64,000 nt of DNA from Lachnospiraceae bacterium (GCA_017509985.1 JAFWOE010000007.1:32541-96540); one strand, 5' to 3'. Counted from the stretch's first letter, positions 54,647-63,766 are shown. The notes: generated by a model from the sequence alone, not told the origin. Translations and numbers: made by a program.

Positions 54647-55507
54647 ATGCTTAAAACACCTATGAAGAAGCCGGGTATTGCCATTAACGCCGCCCGCTGC
54701 ATGGCCTGCTACGCATGTTTCATGGCCTGCAAAGACGAACATTGCGGATGGGACACCGCACTGAGCAAATCCCAGCCGGAAATGGGTCAGTACTGGATGA
54801 ATATCGTAGAGTGGGAACGTGGCGACAGCGAACGCCGTGTTAAAACAGCTACCGTTCCGACTCCCTGCAATCATTGTGATAATCCCGCATGTATGGCAGC
54901 AGCCAAGGACGGCGCTGTATACAAGAGGGAAGACGGCATCGTTATCATCGATCCGGAGAAGGCTGTCGGCCAGAAGGCTATTGCAGATGCCTGCCCGATG
55001 AACGCTGTATTCTGGAATGAGGACCTTCAGCTTCCGCAGAAATGTACGATGTGTGCAGAGCTTCTCGATGATCCGGATTATCCGGGATTCGAGCCCCGCT
55101 GCGTAGAAGCATGCCCGAACCAGGCACTGGTATTCGGTGATCTTGCGGATCCGGAGAGCAACATCTCCAAGCTGATCGCTGCAAACAAGGTTACTCCCTG
55201 GAAGGGACTCACAGGAAACGTTGTTCACCTCAACACTCCGCAGAAGTTCCTTGCCGGAACCGTTGCGTATCCGAAAGAGCTGGAAGAAGTCTGCATCGGT
55301 GCGAAGGTAAAGATCACCTGCGACGAAACAGGCGACACTTATGAGACTGAGACCAACTGGGCCGGTGATTATGAATTCGAGGATCTTCCCGAAGCCAAGA
55401 CCTGGACTGTTGAGATCTCTTTCCCGGGCTTCAAGACCGTAACTTATACCGGCGAAAGAACCGATGTAGATCATTACGTAGGTATCACTTATCTCGAGCA
55501 GGAGTAA
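54647..55507 (+). CDS. Transhydroxylase small subunit: three [4Fe-4S] clusters plus Cna-B-like domain
   Basis: A 286-residue partner. Cysteine sets CMACYACFMACKDEHC, CNHCDNPACMAA, CPMN and CTMCAEL with RCVEACP can hold three [4Fe-4S] clusters. The last 80 residues (KVKITCDETGDTYETETNWA, then GDYEFEDLPEAKTWTVEI) form the carboxypeptidase-regulatory/Cna-B-like fold typical of the Pelobacter beta subunit, which separates it from the dehydroxylase partners. It starts 1 nt after the large-subunit stop, with AGGAGG upstream. A GC-rich hairpin follows the gene. Confidence 0.88.
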   Translation: MLKTPMKKPGIAINAARCMACYACFMACKDEHCGWDTALSKSQPEMGQYWMNIVEWERGDSERRVKTATVPTPCNHCDNPACMAAAKDGAVYKREDGIVIIDPEKAVGQKAIADACPMNAVFWNEDLQLPQKCTMCAELLDDPDYPGFEPRCVEACPNQALVFGDLADPESNISKLIAANKVTPWKGLTGNVVHLNTPQKFLAGTVAYPKELEEVCIGAKVKITCDETGDTYETETNWAGDYEFEDLPEAKTWTVEISFPGFKTVTYTGERTDVDHYVGITYLEQE

Positions 55508-55566
55508 TTCCGGAAAACTTATTTGTGACAGAAATCTTTTTGTCAGATAAGGATTGAGACCCGTTT

Positions 55567-55592
55567 GAGCCGGCGCGCCTGTGCGCCGGCTC
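55567..55592 (+). terminator. GC-rich hairpin after the transhydroxylase operon
   Basis: A perfect 10-bp stem GAGCCGGCGC/GCGCCGGCTC with a 6-nt loop. There is no T-run, so termination may be partial or the hairpin may protect the 3' end. Confidence 0.5.
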
Positions 55593-55669
55593 ATATCATA
55601 AAGAGCGAAATGCGAATATGAACGCAGGAAAGTATGACCGCTGTTGATTCGATAAAGGAGAATTCCCGC

Positions 55670-56107
55670 ATGTTTGATGACATTAAAGGAATGTATATGA
55701 GATACAACAACTGGGTTCAGGACTTCCAGGGCGAATCGAATATCAGCCAGAAGCTGATGCGTCTTTTTTCACACAACAGGGAGTTCAACGCACGGCCTGA
55801 ACACAGGGGCTTTTACTTCGAAGTGGAGGAACGCGCCAAGGAGATCTATGAGTGGGCAAAGCAGGAAAACGAGGATGTATACGAACTGATCCACTATGTG
55901 TACATCGACTGCTACGGTGTAGCGGTTAAATCGACTGCCTTCATGTACCTCGCAGCGGAGCAGATCTTTGTTCCCTTCCTGGAGCTTCTTACAAAGGAGG
56001 AGATCATCCGGCTGGAAGCAGAATACCGGCAACGGAGGAGAAAAGACCCCGGCCTTCCGATACAGACAAAGATCAAAAAGTATCTGAAGCAGCTTGCGTC
56101 ATCTTAA
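55670..56107 (+). CDS. Unknown helical protein after the transhydroxylase operon
   Basis: A 145-residue protein. ATG at 55670 has AAGGAG 9 nt upstream and is preferred; an earlier in-frame ATG at 55634 has AGGAA. It is rich in charged and aromatic helices (YNNWVQDFQGESNISQKLMR) and ends in a basic tail (YRQRRRKDPGLPIQTKIKKY). No family is recognised. It lies past the hairpin and may be independent of the operon. Confidence 0.6.
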   Translation: MFDDIKGMYMRYNNWVQDFQGESNISQKLMRLFSHNREFNARPEHRGFYFEVEERAKEIYEWAKQENEDVYELIHYVYIDCYGVAVKSTAFMYLAAEQIFVPFLELLTKEEIIRLEAEYRQRRRKDPGLPIQTKIKKYLKQLASS

Positions 56108-56181
56108 AACAAAGCGGCTGCGGACCGGACGGTTATTCTTGGTATTCTAGTATACTGACAAAAGATTTTTAAGAGACGCGT

Positions 56182-57720
56182 ATGGCAGAGAAAACTCCTG
56201 AGAAAACCTATATTGCCATCGATCTCAAGTCCTTTTATGCCTCGGTCGAATGCCAGGAAAGGGGCCTGGATCCTTTGACGACCAATCTGGTCGTGGCAGA
56301 CGAGAGCCGGACCGAGAAGACGATCTGCCTGGCGGTATCGCCGTCACTGAAATCCTACGGGATCTCCGGGCGGGCAAGGCTTTTCGAAGCCGTCCAGCGC
56401 GTGAAGGAAGTCAACGCGGAGCGGCTGCATAATGCGCCGGGAAAAAAGTTTTCCGGGAGTTCATACAACAATACGGAGCTGCAGAACGATCTGTCGCTCA
56501 AGCTGGATTTTATTATTGCAAAACCCCGGATGCGCCGGTATATGCAGGTCAGTACAGAGGTGTTCCGGTCGTACCTGAAATATGTTTCTTCCGAGGATAT
56601 CCATGTGTATTCCGTGGATGAGTGCTTTATCGACGCGACCGATTATCTGAGGATGTATTCCATGAGCGCCTATGACTTCGCCATGAAGATGATCCGCGAT
56701 GTTCTGGAAAAGACCGGGATCACGGCGACGGCAGGGATCGGAACGAACCTGTATCTTAGCAAGATCGCCATGGATGTGGTCGCAAAGAAGATGCCAGCGG
56801 ATAAGGACGGAGTCCGGATCGCTTCCTTGGACGAAAGATCCTACAGGGAACAGATCTGGGGGCATAAGCCGATAACGGACCTTTGGAGGATCGGCAGGGG
56901 ATACGCCCGCAAACTGGCCCGCTACGGCATGTACACCATGGGCGACGTAGCCAGATGCTCCCTGGGAAAGAAGAATGATTATCTCAACGAAGACCTGCTT
57001 TACAGGCTCTTCGGAGTGAACGCGGAACTGCTTATAGACCATGCCTGGGGATATGAAAGCTGCACGATCGCCGACATAAAATCCTATGTTCCCAGGAACA
57101 ACAGCCTGAGTTCGGGGCAGGTCCTGTCCGAGCCCTACACATTTGAGAAGGCAAGGATCGTATGCCGGGAGATGGCGGATTCCCTCGTGCTGGATATGGT
57201 GGACAAGGGGCTGGTCTGTGATCAGATGGTGCTGACGGTGGGCTATGATATATCCAATCTGACGGACGAGAACAGGGCAAAGGAATATAGGGGCCAGTAT
57301 TCGACGGACTTTTACGGCAGGATCATTCCAAGAGAGGCCCACGGAAGCAGAAATGCTGGAGAGTTCACATCCTCCGGGAAAATACTCACCGGTCTCGTCA
57401 TGCAGATCTTTGACGAGAATGTCGACAGAAATCTGCTGGTGCGCCGCATGTATGTGGTGGCGAACCATGTTAAGCCGGAATTGGCCGAAGAAGAGAAAAA
57501 GGAAGAATACGAACAGCTGGATCTGTTTACGGATTATGAGGCGCTCGAGCGGGAACGCGCTGCAAAAAAAGAGGAGCGCGACAGGGAAAGAAGAAGGCAG
57601 CAGGCTGTTCTGCAGATAAAGAAAAAATACGGAAAAAACGCGATACTGAAAGGAACGAATCTTCAGGAAGGCGCTACAGCGATAGAAAGAAACAGCCAGG
57701 TCGGAGGACACAGGGCATGA
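56182..57720 (+). CDS. Y-family DNA polymerase (DinB/UmuC-like)
   Basis: A 512-residue translesion polymerase. The palm motifs are AIDLKSFYASVE and HVYSVDECFID with the catalytic Asp and Glu. A helix-hairpin-helix region (ITDLWRIGRGYARKLARYG) and a little-finger domain follow. The C-terminal 60 residues are a charged tail (ERERAAKKEERDRERRR). It overlaps the next small gene by 4 nt, the usual arrangement of UvrX/YqjW-type polymerases with a YolD-like partner in Firmicutes, often SOS-controlled. No SOS box was recognised upstream. Confidence 0.9.
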   Translation: MAEKTPEKTYIAIDLKSFYASVECQERGLDPLTTNLVVADESRTEKTICLAVSPSLKSYGISGRARLFEAVQRVKEVNAERLHNAPGKKFSGSSYNNTELQNDLSLKLDFIIAKPRMRRYMQVSTEVFRSYLKYVSSEDIHVYSVDECFIDATDYLRMYSMSAYDFAMKMIRDVLEKTGITATAGIGTNLYLSKIAMDVVAKKMPADKDGVRIASLDERSYREQIWGHKPITDLWRIGRGYARKLARYGMYTMGDVARCSLGKKNDYLNEDLLYRLFGVNAELLIDHAWGYESCTIADIKSYVPRNNSLSSGQVLSEPYTFEKARIVCREMADSLVLDMVDKGLVCDQMVLTVGYDISNLTDENRAKEYRGQYSTDFYGRIIPREAHGSRNAGEFTSSGKILTGLVMQIFDENVDRNLLVRRMYVVANHVKPELAEEEKKEEYEQLDLFTDYEALERERAAKKEERDRERRRQQAVLQIKKKYGKNAILKGTNLQEGATAIERNSQVGGHRA

Positions 57721-57908
57721 GCGGACAATATGATGATATAATCGATCTGCCGCGTCCGGTATCCCGCACGCGCAGGCACATGACAGATGTGGAACGCGCA
57801 GCGCAGTTCGCACCATTTGCGGCGCTGACCGGCTTTGGCGATATGATAGACGAAACATCGGACGATGTAAACAGTTTTGAAGGAGAAATCATCAAGATTC
57901 TGATCTGA
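57717..57908 (+). CDS. YolD-like small protein
   Basis: A 63-residue protein. YDDIIDLPRPVSRTRRHMT, then AAQFAPFAALTGFGD, is the signature of YolD-like proteins found next to DinB polymerases in clostridia. The start codon overlaps the polymerase stop (ATGA), so it is translationally coupled. It probably modulates the polymerase or binds the sliding clamp; the function is not established. Confidence 0.85.
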   Translation: MSGQYDDIIDLPRPVSRTRRHMTDVERAAQFAPFAALTGFGDMIDETSDDVNSFEGEIIKILI

Positions 57909-57929
57909 TGATATCAGGAGCAGCAAGGG

Positions 57930-59138
57930 ATGAATATGACACTGGATGAACAGATCAATATTATAAAGGAAACAGTGACACCGGTCGGAACGGAACGGGT
58001 CCTTCTGGAAGATGCTCCTTTCAGGATCCTGGCGGAGGATATTACTGCAAAAGAAGACGTGCCGCCTTTCCGGCGATCTCCGCTGGATGCCTATGCCATG
58101 AGGAGCGAAGATATAAAAAATGCGTCAAAAGAGTCTCCTGTGGTACTGAAAGTCCTGGAGGAAGTGGCTGCAGGACAGGTCCCGAAGTATGAGATCACAG
58201 CCGGAACAGCGTCACGTGTTATGACAGGCGCTCCGGTACCGGAAGGCAGCGACTGTGTCATACGCTACGAAGAGACCGAATTCACGGATGAGAAAGTTAA
58301 GATCTTCAAGCCCTTGAAAGCCGGAGAGAATATCATCCTTCCGGGAGAGGATATCAAAAAAGGCGAAGTGCTGGCAAAAGCCGGTACCGTGATCGATGCG
58401 GGCCTCTGCGGCACGCTTTCGGGGCAGAATATCGACAGGCCCCTGGTCTATAAAAAGTCGGTCATCGGAATCATCCCCACCGGAAGCGAGCTGGTAAAGC
58501 CCGGCAATGAACTGCCGGCAGGGAAGATATACGACTCCAACAGCTTTACCCTCAATGCGGTCATAAGGAAGCTCGGCTGTGTGCCGAGGCAGTATGAGAT
58601 CGCCGGCGATGAAGTCGAAAGGATAGCCGCTTCCATCGAACAGGCTCTGGAGGAGTGCGACGCTGTCATCCTTACAGGCGGTGTGTCCGTGGGTGATTTC
58701 GATTATACTCCCGCGGCCATGGAAAAGGCCGGAGCCGAGATCCTTTTCAAGGCGGCTAAGATCAAACCGGGAATGTCCTGCGCTTACGGGAAAAAGGACG
58801 GAAAGCTGATCTGCGCGCTTTCCGGAAATCCGACTTCTTCCGTGATCAATTTTTATGTGATCGGAATGCCGGCAGTGAAAAAGCTTACCGGACTTAAGGA
58901 CTATGATCCGGAAGAGATCACTGCCGAACTGAAAGCGCCTTTCAGAAAGACCGGAAAGATCCCGAGATATATCTGCGGAAAACTGGAGTTTTCCGGGGAT
59001 TCTGTTAAGATAGACGTGCCGGAAAAACAGGGAAATGTTATCCTGAGTTCCATGATCGGCTGCAGGGCGCTGGTGGTGATCCCGCCTTCCGACAAGCCTC
59101 TGCCGGCGGGAGCGAAGGTCAAAGCGTTCCTGATCTGA
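57930..59138 (+). CDS. moeA: Molybdopterin molybdenumtransferase MoeA
   Basis: A 402-residue enzyme that inserts molybdate into adenylated molybdopterin. Family blocks are DVPPFRRSPLDAYAMR, GTASRVMTGAPVPEG, IPTGSELV and TGGVSVGDFDY, with ALSGNPTS near the end. AGGAG precedes the start. It heads a cofactor cluster with moaA, mobB and moaC and lies close to the molybdenum transhydroxylase. Together they suggest cofactor supply for that enzyme. Confidence 0.95.
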   Translation: MNMTLDEQINIIKETVTPVGTERVLLEDAPFRILAEDITAKEDVPPFRRSPLDAYAMRSEDIKNASKESPVVLKVLEEVAAGQVPKYEITAGTASRVMTGAPVPEGSDCVIRYEETEFTDEKVKIFKPLKAGENIILPGEDIKKGEVLAKAGTVIDAGLCGTLSGQNIDRPLVYKKSVIGIIPTGSELVKPGNELPAGKIYDSNSFTLNAVIRKLGCVPRQYEIAGDEVERIAASIEQALEECDAVILTGGVSVGDFDYTPAAMEKAGAEILFKAAKIKPGMSCAYGKKDGKLICALSGNPTSSVINFYVIGMPAVKKLTGLKDYDPEEITAELKAPFRKTGKIPRYICGKLEFSGDSVKIDVPEKQGNVILSSMIGCRALVVIPPSDKPLPAGAKVKAFLI

Positions 59139-59150
59139 ACGGAGAACAGC

Positions 59151-60110
59151 ATGAAAGATACATTTAACAGGGAGATCCGATATTTAAGGCTTTCCATCAC
59201 CGAACTGTGCAACCTCCGGTGCAGATACTGCATGCCCGCGGACGGCGTCGAAAAGAAAGAGCATTCGGAAATGCTCACGGAAGACGAAATGGTAATGGCT
59301 GTGGAAGCCTGCGCTTCTTTGGGAGTGAACAAGCTCCGGATAACGGGCGGGGAGCCGCTGGTCAAAAAAAACGTGATCTCGATATGCGATAGGACCGCGG
59401 CAGTTCCCGGCATAAAAGAGGTCTGTATTACGACCAACGGAGTGCTTCTGCCAAAGCTGGCGGGCGACCTGAAAGCCGCGGGCGTAAAGCGGCTGAACAT
59501 CAGCCTGGATACGCTGGAACCGGCAAAGTACGAGTACATTACCAGGATCGGAAAGCTGGATGACGCGCTGAAGGGGATAGAGACCGCCTTTGACGCCGGC
59601 TTTGAAAAGATCAAGATCAACAGCGTACTGATCGGCGGCTTCAACGACGATGAAATAGAGAATTTTGTAAGACTTACGGAGAAGTGGCCCGTAGAGGTGC
59701 GGTTCATAGAACTGATGCCCATGTACGACAGCGGCGACTTCAAAGAGGCTTCGTTTATAAAGAACGAGGAAGTTCTCAAAAGAGTGCCGGACCTTGTAAG
59801 CCTCGGAGACGATGGAAGCGGAGGAGTCGCAAGGCTATACAGACTTCCGGGAGCGCAGGGCACGGTTGGGCTTATCAGTCCGGTGAGCGCGCATTTCTGC
59901 CGGACCTGCAACCGGATCCGGCTCACGGCCGACGGAAAGTTCAAGCCGTGCCTGCATTCGAGTCTGGAATATGATATCAGGGGCATGACAAAAGAGGAGA
60001 TGACCGAGCAGATAAAGAAGGTCATCATGAGCAAGCCGGAAAAGCATGAGGAGCTTTCCTATACAAAACGCAGCGAAGCCAACAGGAACATGAACCGGAT
60101 CGGAGGGTGA
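59151..60110 (+). CDS. moaA: GTP 3',8-cyclase MoaA
   Basis: A 319-residue radical-SAM enzyme for the first step of molybdopterin synthesis. The N-terminal cluster motif is CNLRCRYCMPADG (Cys20, Cys24, Cys27). The C-terminal cluster motif is CRTCNRIRLTADGKFKPCL. The family C-terminus ends RIGG. It starts 13 nt after moeA, in an operon. It is the only radical-SAM enzyme in the window. Confidence 0.95.
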   Translation: MKDTFNREIRYLRLSITELCNLRCRYCMPADGVEKKEHSEMLTEDEMVMAVEACASLGVNKLRITGGEPLVKKNVISICDRTAAVPGIKEVCITTNGVLLPKLAGDLKAAGVKRLNISLDTLEPAKYEYITRIGKLDDALKGIETAFDAGFEKIKINSVLIGGFNDDEIENFVRLTEKWPVEVRFIELMPMYDSGDFKEASFIKNEEVLKRVPDLVSLGDDGSGGVARLYRLPGAQGTVGLISPVSAHFCRTCNRIRLTADGKFKPCLHSSLEYDIRGMTKEEMTEQIKKVIMSKPEKHEELSYTKRSEANRNMNRIGG

Positions 60111-60167
60111 TGCGGGTTCTTTTGGACCCGGCAAAACCGCCGGAAAACGGCGGGATGGAGAATTAAG

Positions 60168-60653
60168 ATGACGGATATTCCTATAATAGGGCTGGCCGGG
60201 TATTCAGGATCCGGCAAGACAACTTTGCTGGAAAAAGTTATCCCGCTGCTTGCCGAAAAAGGACTGAGAGCCGCGGTGATCAAGCACGACGTCCACGGCC
60301 TTGATCTTGACGGTGAAGGCACGGATTCCAGAAGGTTTGCGGAAGCCGGAGCGGTATGTACCGTAGCCAGTTCCACGGAGAGCACCTCGATATTCATTTC
60401 AAGACCGCTTTCGCTTTCTGAAGCCGCGGCCTGCGTAAGGGATGCGGATATTATCCTGGTGGAAGGCTACAAAAACGCCGATATACCGCAGATCGGGCTT
60501 GCCAGGGCAGCGAACGGGAAGGGCTTTACCGCCGACATTTCAAGGTTTATCGCCCTGGTGACGGATATTCCGCAGGAGAATGCCGATATGCCGGTCTTTG
60601 CATTTGACGAATATGAAAAAATAGCCGGTTTTATTGCGGACAGGATCAGATAA
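60168..60653 (+). CDS. mobB: Molybdopterin-guanine dinucleotide biosynthesis protein MobB
   Basis: A 161-residue P-loop GTPase. Walker A is GYSGSGKTTLL, and IKHDVHGLDLDGEGTDSRRF and ILVEGYKNADIPQI are typical. MobB helps MobA attach GMP to make bis-MGD, the form used by transhydroxylase. MobA is not in the window. It follows moaA by 57 nt. Confidence 0.93.
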   Translation: MTDIPIIGLAGYSGSGKTTLLEKVIPLLAEKGLRAAVIKHDVHGLDLDGEGTDSRRFAEAGAVCTVASSTESTSIFISRPLSLSEAAACVRDADIILVEGYKNADIPQIGLARAANGKGFTADISRFIALVTDIPQENADMPVFAFDEYEKIAGFIADRIR

Positions 60654-60667
60654 CGGAGAGCATTAAG

Positions 60668-61156
60668 ATGAAAAACATGGATGATTTTACCCATTTCAAC
60701 GAACAGGGCAGGGCAAAGATGGTAGACGTGGGAGAAAAAGACGTCACGGAAAGAAAAGCCACGGCCGCAGCCCGCGTGCTTGTAAGCCGTGAGACTTTTG
60801 AGCTGATCCGGACCGGGGGCATGAAAAAGGGAGACGTCCTTACTGTCGCCCAGATCGCCGGCGTCATGGGTGCAAAAAAGACGCCGCAGATCATCCCCAT
60901 GTGCCACCCGGTGATGGTGAACGGCATCGATCTGGATCTTTCGCTGGATGAGGAGAGATGCTCGGTCGAGATCAAAGCAACTGTCTCCTGCAGCGGAAAG
61001 ACCGGGGTAGAGATGGAGGCGCTGACTGCCGCGTCTGTAGCAGCCCTGACAGTTTATGATATGTGCAAAGCGGTCCAGAAAGATATGGTGATCACGGATG
61101 TGCGCCTGCTGGAAAAGAGCGGAGGCGTGCACGGGGACTTCCATCGGGAAGAGTGA
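60668..61156 (+). CDS. moaC: Cyclic pyranopterin monophosphate synthase MoaC
   Basis: A 162-residue enzyme that finishes cPMP synthesis with MoaA. IPMCHPVMVNGIDLDLS and TGVEMEALTAASVAALTVYD are the conserved blocks. It begins 14 nt after mobB, with GGAG upstream. A strong terminator follows, which ends the cofactor operon. moaD, moaE and moaB/mogA are not present here. Confidence 0.95.
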   Translation: MKNMDDFTHFNEQGRAKMVDVGEKDVTERKATAAARVLVSRETFELIRTGGMKKGDVLTVAQIAGVMGAKKTPQIIPMCHPVMVNGIDLDLSLDEERCSVEIKATVSCSGKTGVEMEALTAASVAALTVYDMCKAVQKDMVITDVRLLEKSGGVHGDFHREE

Positions 61157-61182
61157 GATTTGATTTATAAACAGTTTATTAC

Positions 61183-61217
61183 AGAGATGTAAGGGAGATC
61201 CCTTCATCTCTTTTTTT
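61183..61217 (+). terminator. Rho-independent terminator of the molybdenum-cofactor operon
   Basis: The stem AGAGATG/CATCTCT extends through AAGGGA/TCCCTT, followed by TTTTTT. Confidence 0.85.
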
Positions 61218-61309
61218 ATCAAGAAAATTGTGCAAAATCGACAAAAACATATACAATAATTGGCTTCATATACATTGAATTAACCGTATTTTTTTTTATA
61301 ATAATTATA

Positions 61310-61515
61310 TACGGATTCGGGTTCCTGCGGCCGCCGGCTGCAGGCCAAGATGGAAGCAGGTGGAAGTCCTGCACGGTCCCGCCACTGTAAGCGAAGAGCC
61401 GATGCAATATAAGCCATTGATGATCTGCGGATCATTGAGAAGGATGCGAAGGCAGTGAGGCGCAAGTCAGGAGACATGCCCGGATCTTCTGTCAGAACTG
61501 CGTGGAGACGGTTCA
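61310..61515 (+). ncRNA. Cobalamin (B12) riboswitch
   Basis: Conserved elements are in order: a P2/P3 region, GCAGGTGGAAGTCC, the core CGGTCCCGCCACTGT (about 61374-61389) and the B12 box AAGTCAGGAGACATGCCC (about 61465-61482). A rho-independent terminator follows after about 40 nt, so the switch would stop transcription when adenosyl- or methylcobalamin is bound. Downstream is an isomerase-like gene rather than the usual B12 transport or synthesis gene. Confidence 0.92.
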
Positions 61516-61553
61516 GAAACAGAGCATGATTTATTAACTGCGGTCAAAAAACG

Positions 61554-61580
61554 GGAGACAGCTTGAGCTGTCCTTTTTTT
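61554..61580 (+). terminator. Expression-platform terminator of the cobalamin riboswitch
   Basis: GACAGC-TTGA-GCTGTC stem followed by TTTTTTT. Confidence 0.8.
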
Positions 61581-61768
61581 GTGTTGATCGCACAGGTCTG
61601 AAAAGGACTTTTGATCTGAATTTGAAACCGGTTTAGTACGCAGCAGGCAGATCGTATTGACCTGGCGTCAGCCGAAGTGTCGGACAGGATGGGCCGATGC
61701 GTGATCGGAAACGCACTGGGTTCTGTGGGATCACTATTATTTTTTATATACTAAAGGAGGTATATGAG

Positions 61769-63310
61769 ATGATTAAAAAAGCCTGTGACGTAAAACTGAA
61801 TGTAAGACCGGTCCTTCTGGGTATCCAGCATCGGTACTTTTATGAGGGACCCTGCCGCTTCGGTAAAGGAGAAGCACTGGAGGTCGGTTATGACAAGATC
61901 ATGAACGAGCAGCTTTTTGACGCTTTCCTCGGGAGCGTCGAAAAATGTCTGCCGGAAGGCGCTGTCATGCTGGATCCGGTACGCATCGGACGTACGGATA
62001 ACTGGGAGAACAAGGAACAGATCTGGGAGGATCTGAAAGCCTCCATGCAGGATGCGGATGTGGCCTTTTTCTTCTCCAACATCGCTGTTGACGACATTGA
62101 CGTGGAGTTTGCAGAGCGTTTCCCAAACATCCCGATGCTTGTTAGCCCCAGCAGCTCATTTTCACCTACGTCGATCTTCGCAGCGATCAAAGCAAAAGAT
62201 CCGGAGCGGGAGATATATGTTCCGATCAACTGGACGGAAGCCGGGGAGATCCTGGGCGCGCTGAGAGCAAAGAAAGTGATTCGCGGAACGAATATTCTGC
62301 TGGCTTCCCGCTTCAATTCCGACTCCTCCTATTCCAGTGTCGATACCTTCTCCAACCATGAAAAGGTTACGAAGAACCTGGGAGTTCATTTCCGCTATAT
62401 TAATGCGCATGAACTGTTGGATGACATGTCGCCGGCAGTACCGGAAGGCAATCATACCACACCGGGAAGAACGACATGGAATATCACCGAAGAGGAGATG
62501 AAAGAGGCGGAGGCCATCGCGGATGAACTGATCGGAGGCGCAGATGAAGTCGGCGTAGACAAACAGTATGTGATCAATTCCGTGAAGGCTTATCTTGTTG
62601 TTCGCAAGATGATGGATGAAAAAGACTGCAACGGTTTTACCATCCCCTGTCCGGATGTATGCTCTACCCGCAGACTGAATGAGATGCAGTTTACATTCTG
62701 CCTGGCTCACTCCCTGAATATGGAAAGCGGAGTGCCTTCTTCCTGTGAGTTCGACGCGAACTCTGTACTTTCCCAGCAGGCGCTGATCGCTGTCTCGAAT
62801 CATCGTCCGTATATGGGCAACACAAGCCCGATCCCCTATGAAAACGGAGACTTTCTTCCGATATTCGGACTCTCACCGGAGCGCCTGACAAGGCTTAAGG
62901 AAGAAGGACCCGAGAATCTGTATTTCATGCAGCATTCCGTGCCGAACCGCTGCCTGCGCAATCCAGATGAGAAAGGAAAATACGCACTTCGTCACTTTGC
63001 TTATGAGCAGAAATGGGGAGCTGTAATGCGTTATGACTTCGAGCAGGATAAGGGACAGGTCATTACGCTTTGCCGCTTCTCTCCGGACGGTTCTAAACTG
63101 TTTGTCGGAAAAGGTGAGATCGTAGGCGGAGACGGCTATGAACTGGACAACTGCAACGGCCTTGTGATCTTCCGTGTAAAAGATCAGCTTGATTTCTGGA
63201 ATAAGCAGAAATGGGCAGGAAACCACTGCACGCTTGTCTACGGCGATTATACGAAAGAATTATCAAGACTGGCAGAAGTCCTTGGCATCGAAGAACTGGC
63301 CGCCTATTGA
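61769..63310 (+). CDS. L-fucose/L-arabinose isomerase-family protein under B12 control
   Basis: A 513-residue protein of the fucose isomerase-like fold, with three domains. SSCEFDANSVLSQQAL carries the Glu expected to bind Mn2+, and a C-terminal AGNHCTLVYGD supplies the His. Where the second metal ligand Asp is expected the sequence reads PYMGNTSP, with Asn, so the metal site may differ. Isomerases of this type convert aldoses to ketoses. The start at 61769 has AAAGGAGG 8 nt before it. The upstream cobalamin riboswitch suggests that this enzyme replaces or accompanies a B12-dependent route, or acts on a related compound. Substrate unknown. Confidence 0.75.
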   Translation: MIKKACDVKLNVRPVLLGIQHRYFYEGPCRFGKGEALEVGYDKIMNEQLFDAFLGSVEKCLPEGAVMLDPVRIGRTDNWENKEQIWEDLKASMQDADVAFFFSNIAVDDIDVEFAERFPNIPMLVSPSSSFSPTSIFAAIKAKDPEREIYVPINWTEAGEILGALRAKKVIRGTNILLASRFNSDSSYSSVDTFSNHEKVTKNLGVHFRYINAHELLDDMSPAVPEGNHTTPGRTTWNITEEEMKEAEAIADELIGGADEVGVDKQYVINSVKAYLVVRKMMDEKDCNGFTIPCPDVCSTRRLNEMQFTFCLAHSLNMESGVPSSCEFDANSVLSQQALIAVSNHRPYMGNTSPIPYENGDFLPIFGLSPERLTRLKEEGPENLYFMQHSVPNRCLRNPDEKGKYALRHFAYEQKWGAVMRYDFEQDKGQVITLCRFSPDGSKLFVGKGEIVGGDGYELDNCNGLVIFRVKDQLDFWNKQKWAGNHCTLVYGDYTKELSRLAEVLGIEELAAY

Positions 63311-63316
63311 TCGGCT

Positions 63317-63766
63317 ATGAGAGATACAGAAAGCATAAGGGAGCTTCTGAAAAATTCGCGGATTCGTTCCAAAGAGCAGATCGACAGTCTGTATGCGGAT
63401 ACCAGCATCAGCTTTGGCGAACTGAATGAACGGATGACAGAATTCATTCTGGCAAGATTCATGCTGGATCGAACTGAGTGTGAAGGAGTGGATTTTCAGA
63501 AACTCTCGGAACTGAGTCTGGCAAAGACGTTGAAAATCTCTCCGGAACTCGTTAAGGAGTTTGATACAGCCAGAAGCTGTGCCGGAGCTACTTCCGCAAC
63601 TGCCAAAAAAGTGCTGCTGTATATGTCTGTTCAGAAAGCGCTCGGCATTGAGCTTGCGGCAGAGAAAACACCGAAGGTGCATACTTTTGAGGAGTTTTCG
63701 ATGCTGGTGTGGAACGGTATGAAAGAGAGCGCAGTCTGGCGGCCGAAGCTTCAGAATATCGAATAA
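63317..63766 (+). CDS. Unknown small protein next to the isomerase
   Basis: A 149-residue protein starting 6 nt after the isomerase stop, so it is in the same riboswitch-controlled unit. It is largely helical; CAGATSATAKKVLLYMSVQK has a carrier-like look (a short Ser/Thr-Ala loop followed by a helix). No family is recognised with confidence. A strong terminator follows it. Confidence 0.55.
   Translation: MRDTESIRELLKNSRIRSKEQIDSLYADTSISFGELNERMTEFILARFMLDRTECEGVDFQKLSELSLAKTLKISPELVKEFDTARSCAGATSATAKKVLLYMSVQKALGIELAAEKTPKVHTFEEFSMLVWNGMKESAVWRPKLQNIE

Noticed and set aside
49826..55507. Catechol dehydroxylase (Eggerthella/Gordonibacter type) as the identity of the molybdoenzyme
   Set aside because: There is no twin-arginine signal, the large subunit lacks the N-terminal cluster, and the small subunit has the C-terminal Cna-B-like domain, all as in transhydroxylase. 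The substrate is still not proven.
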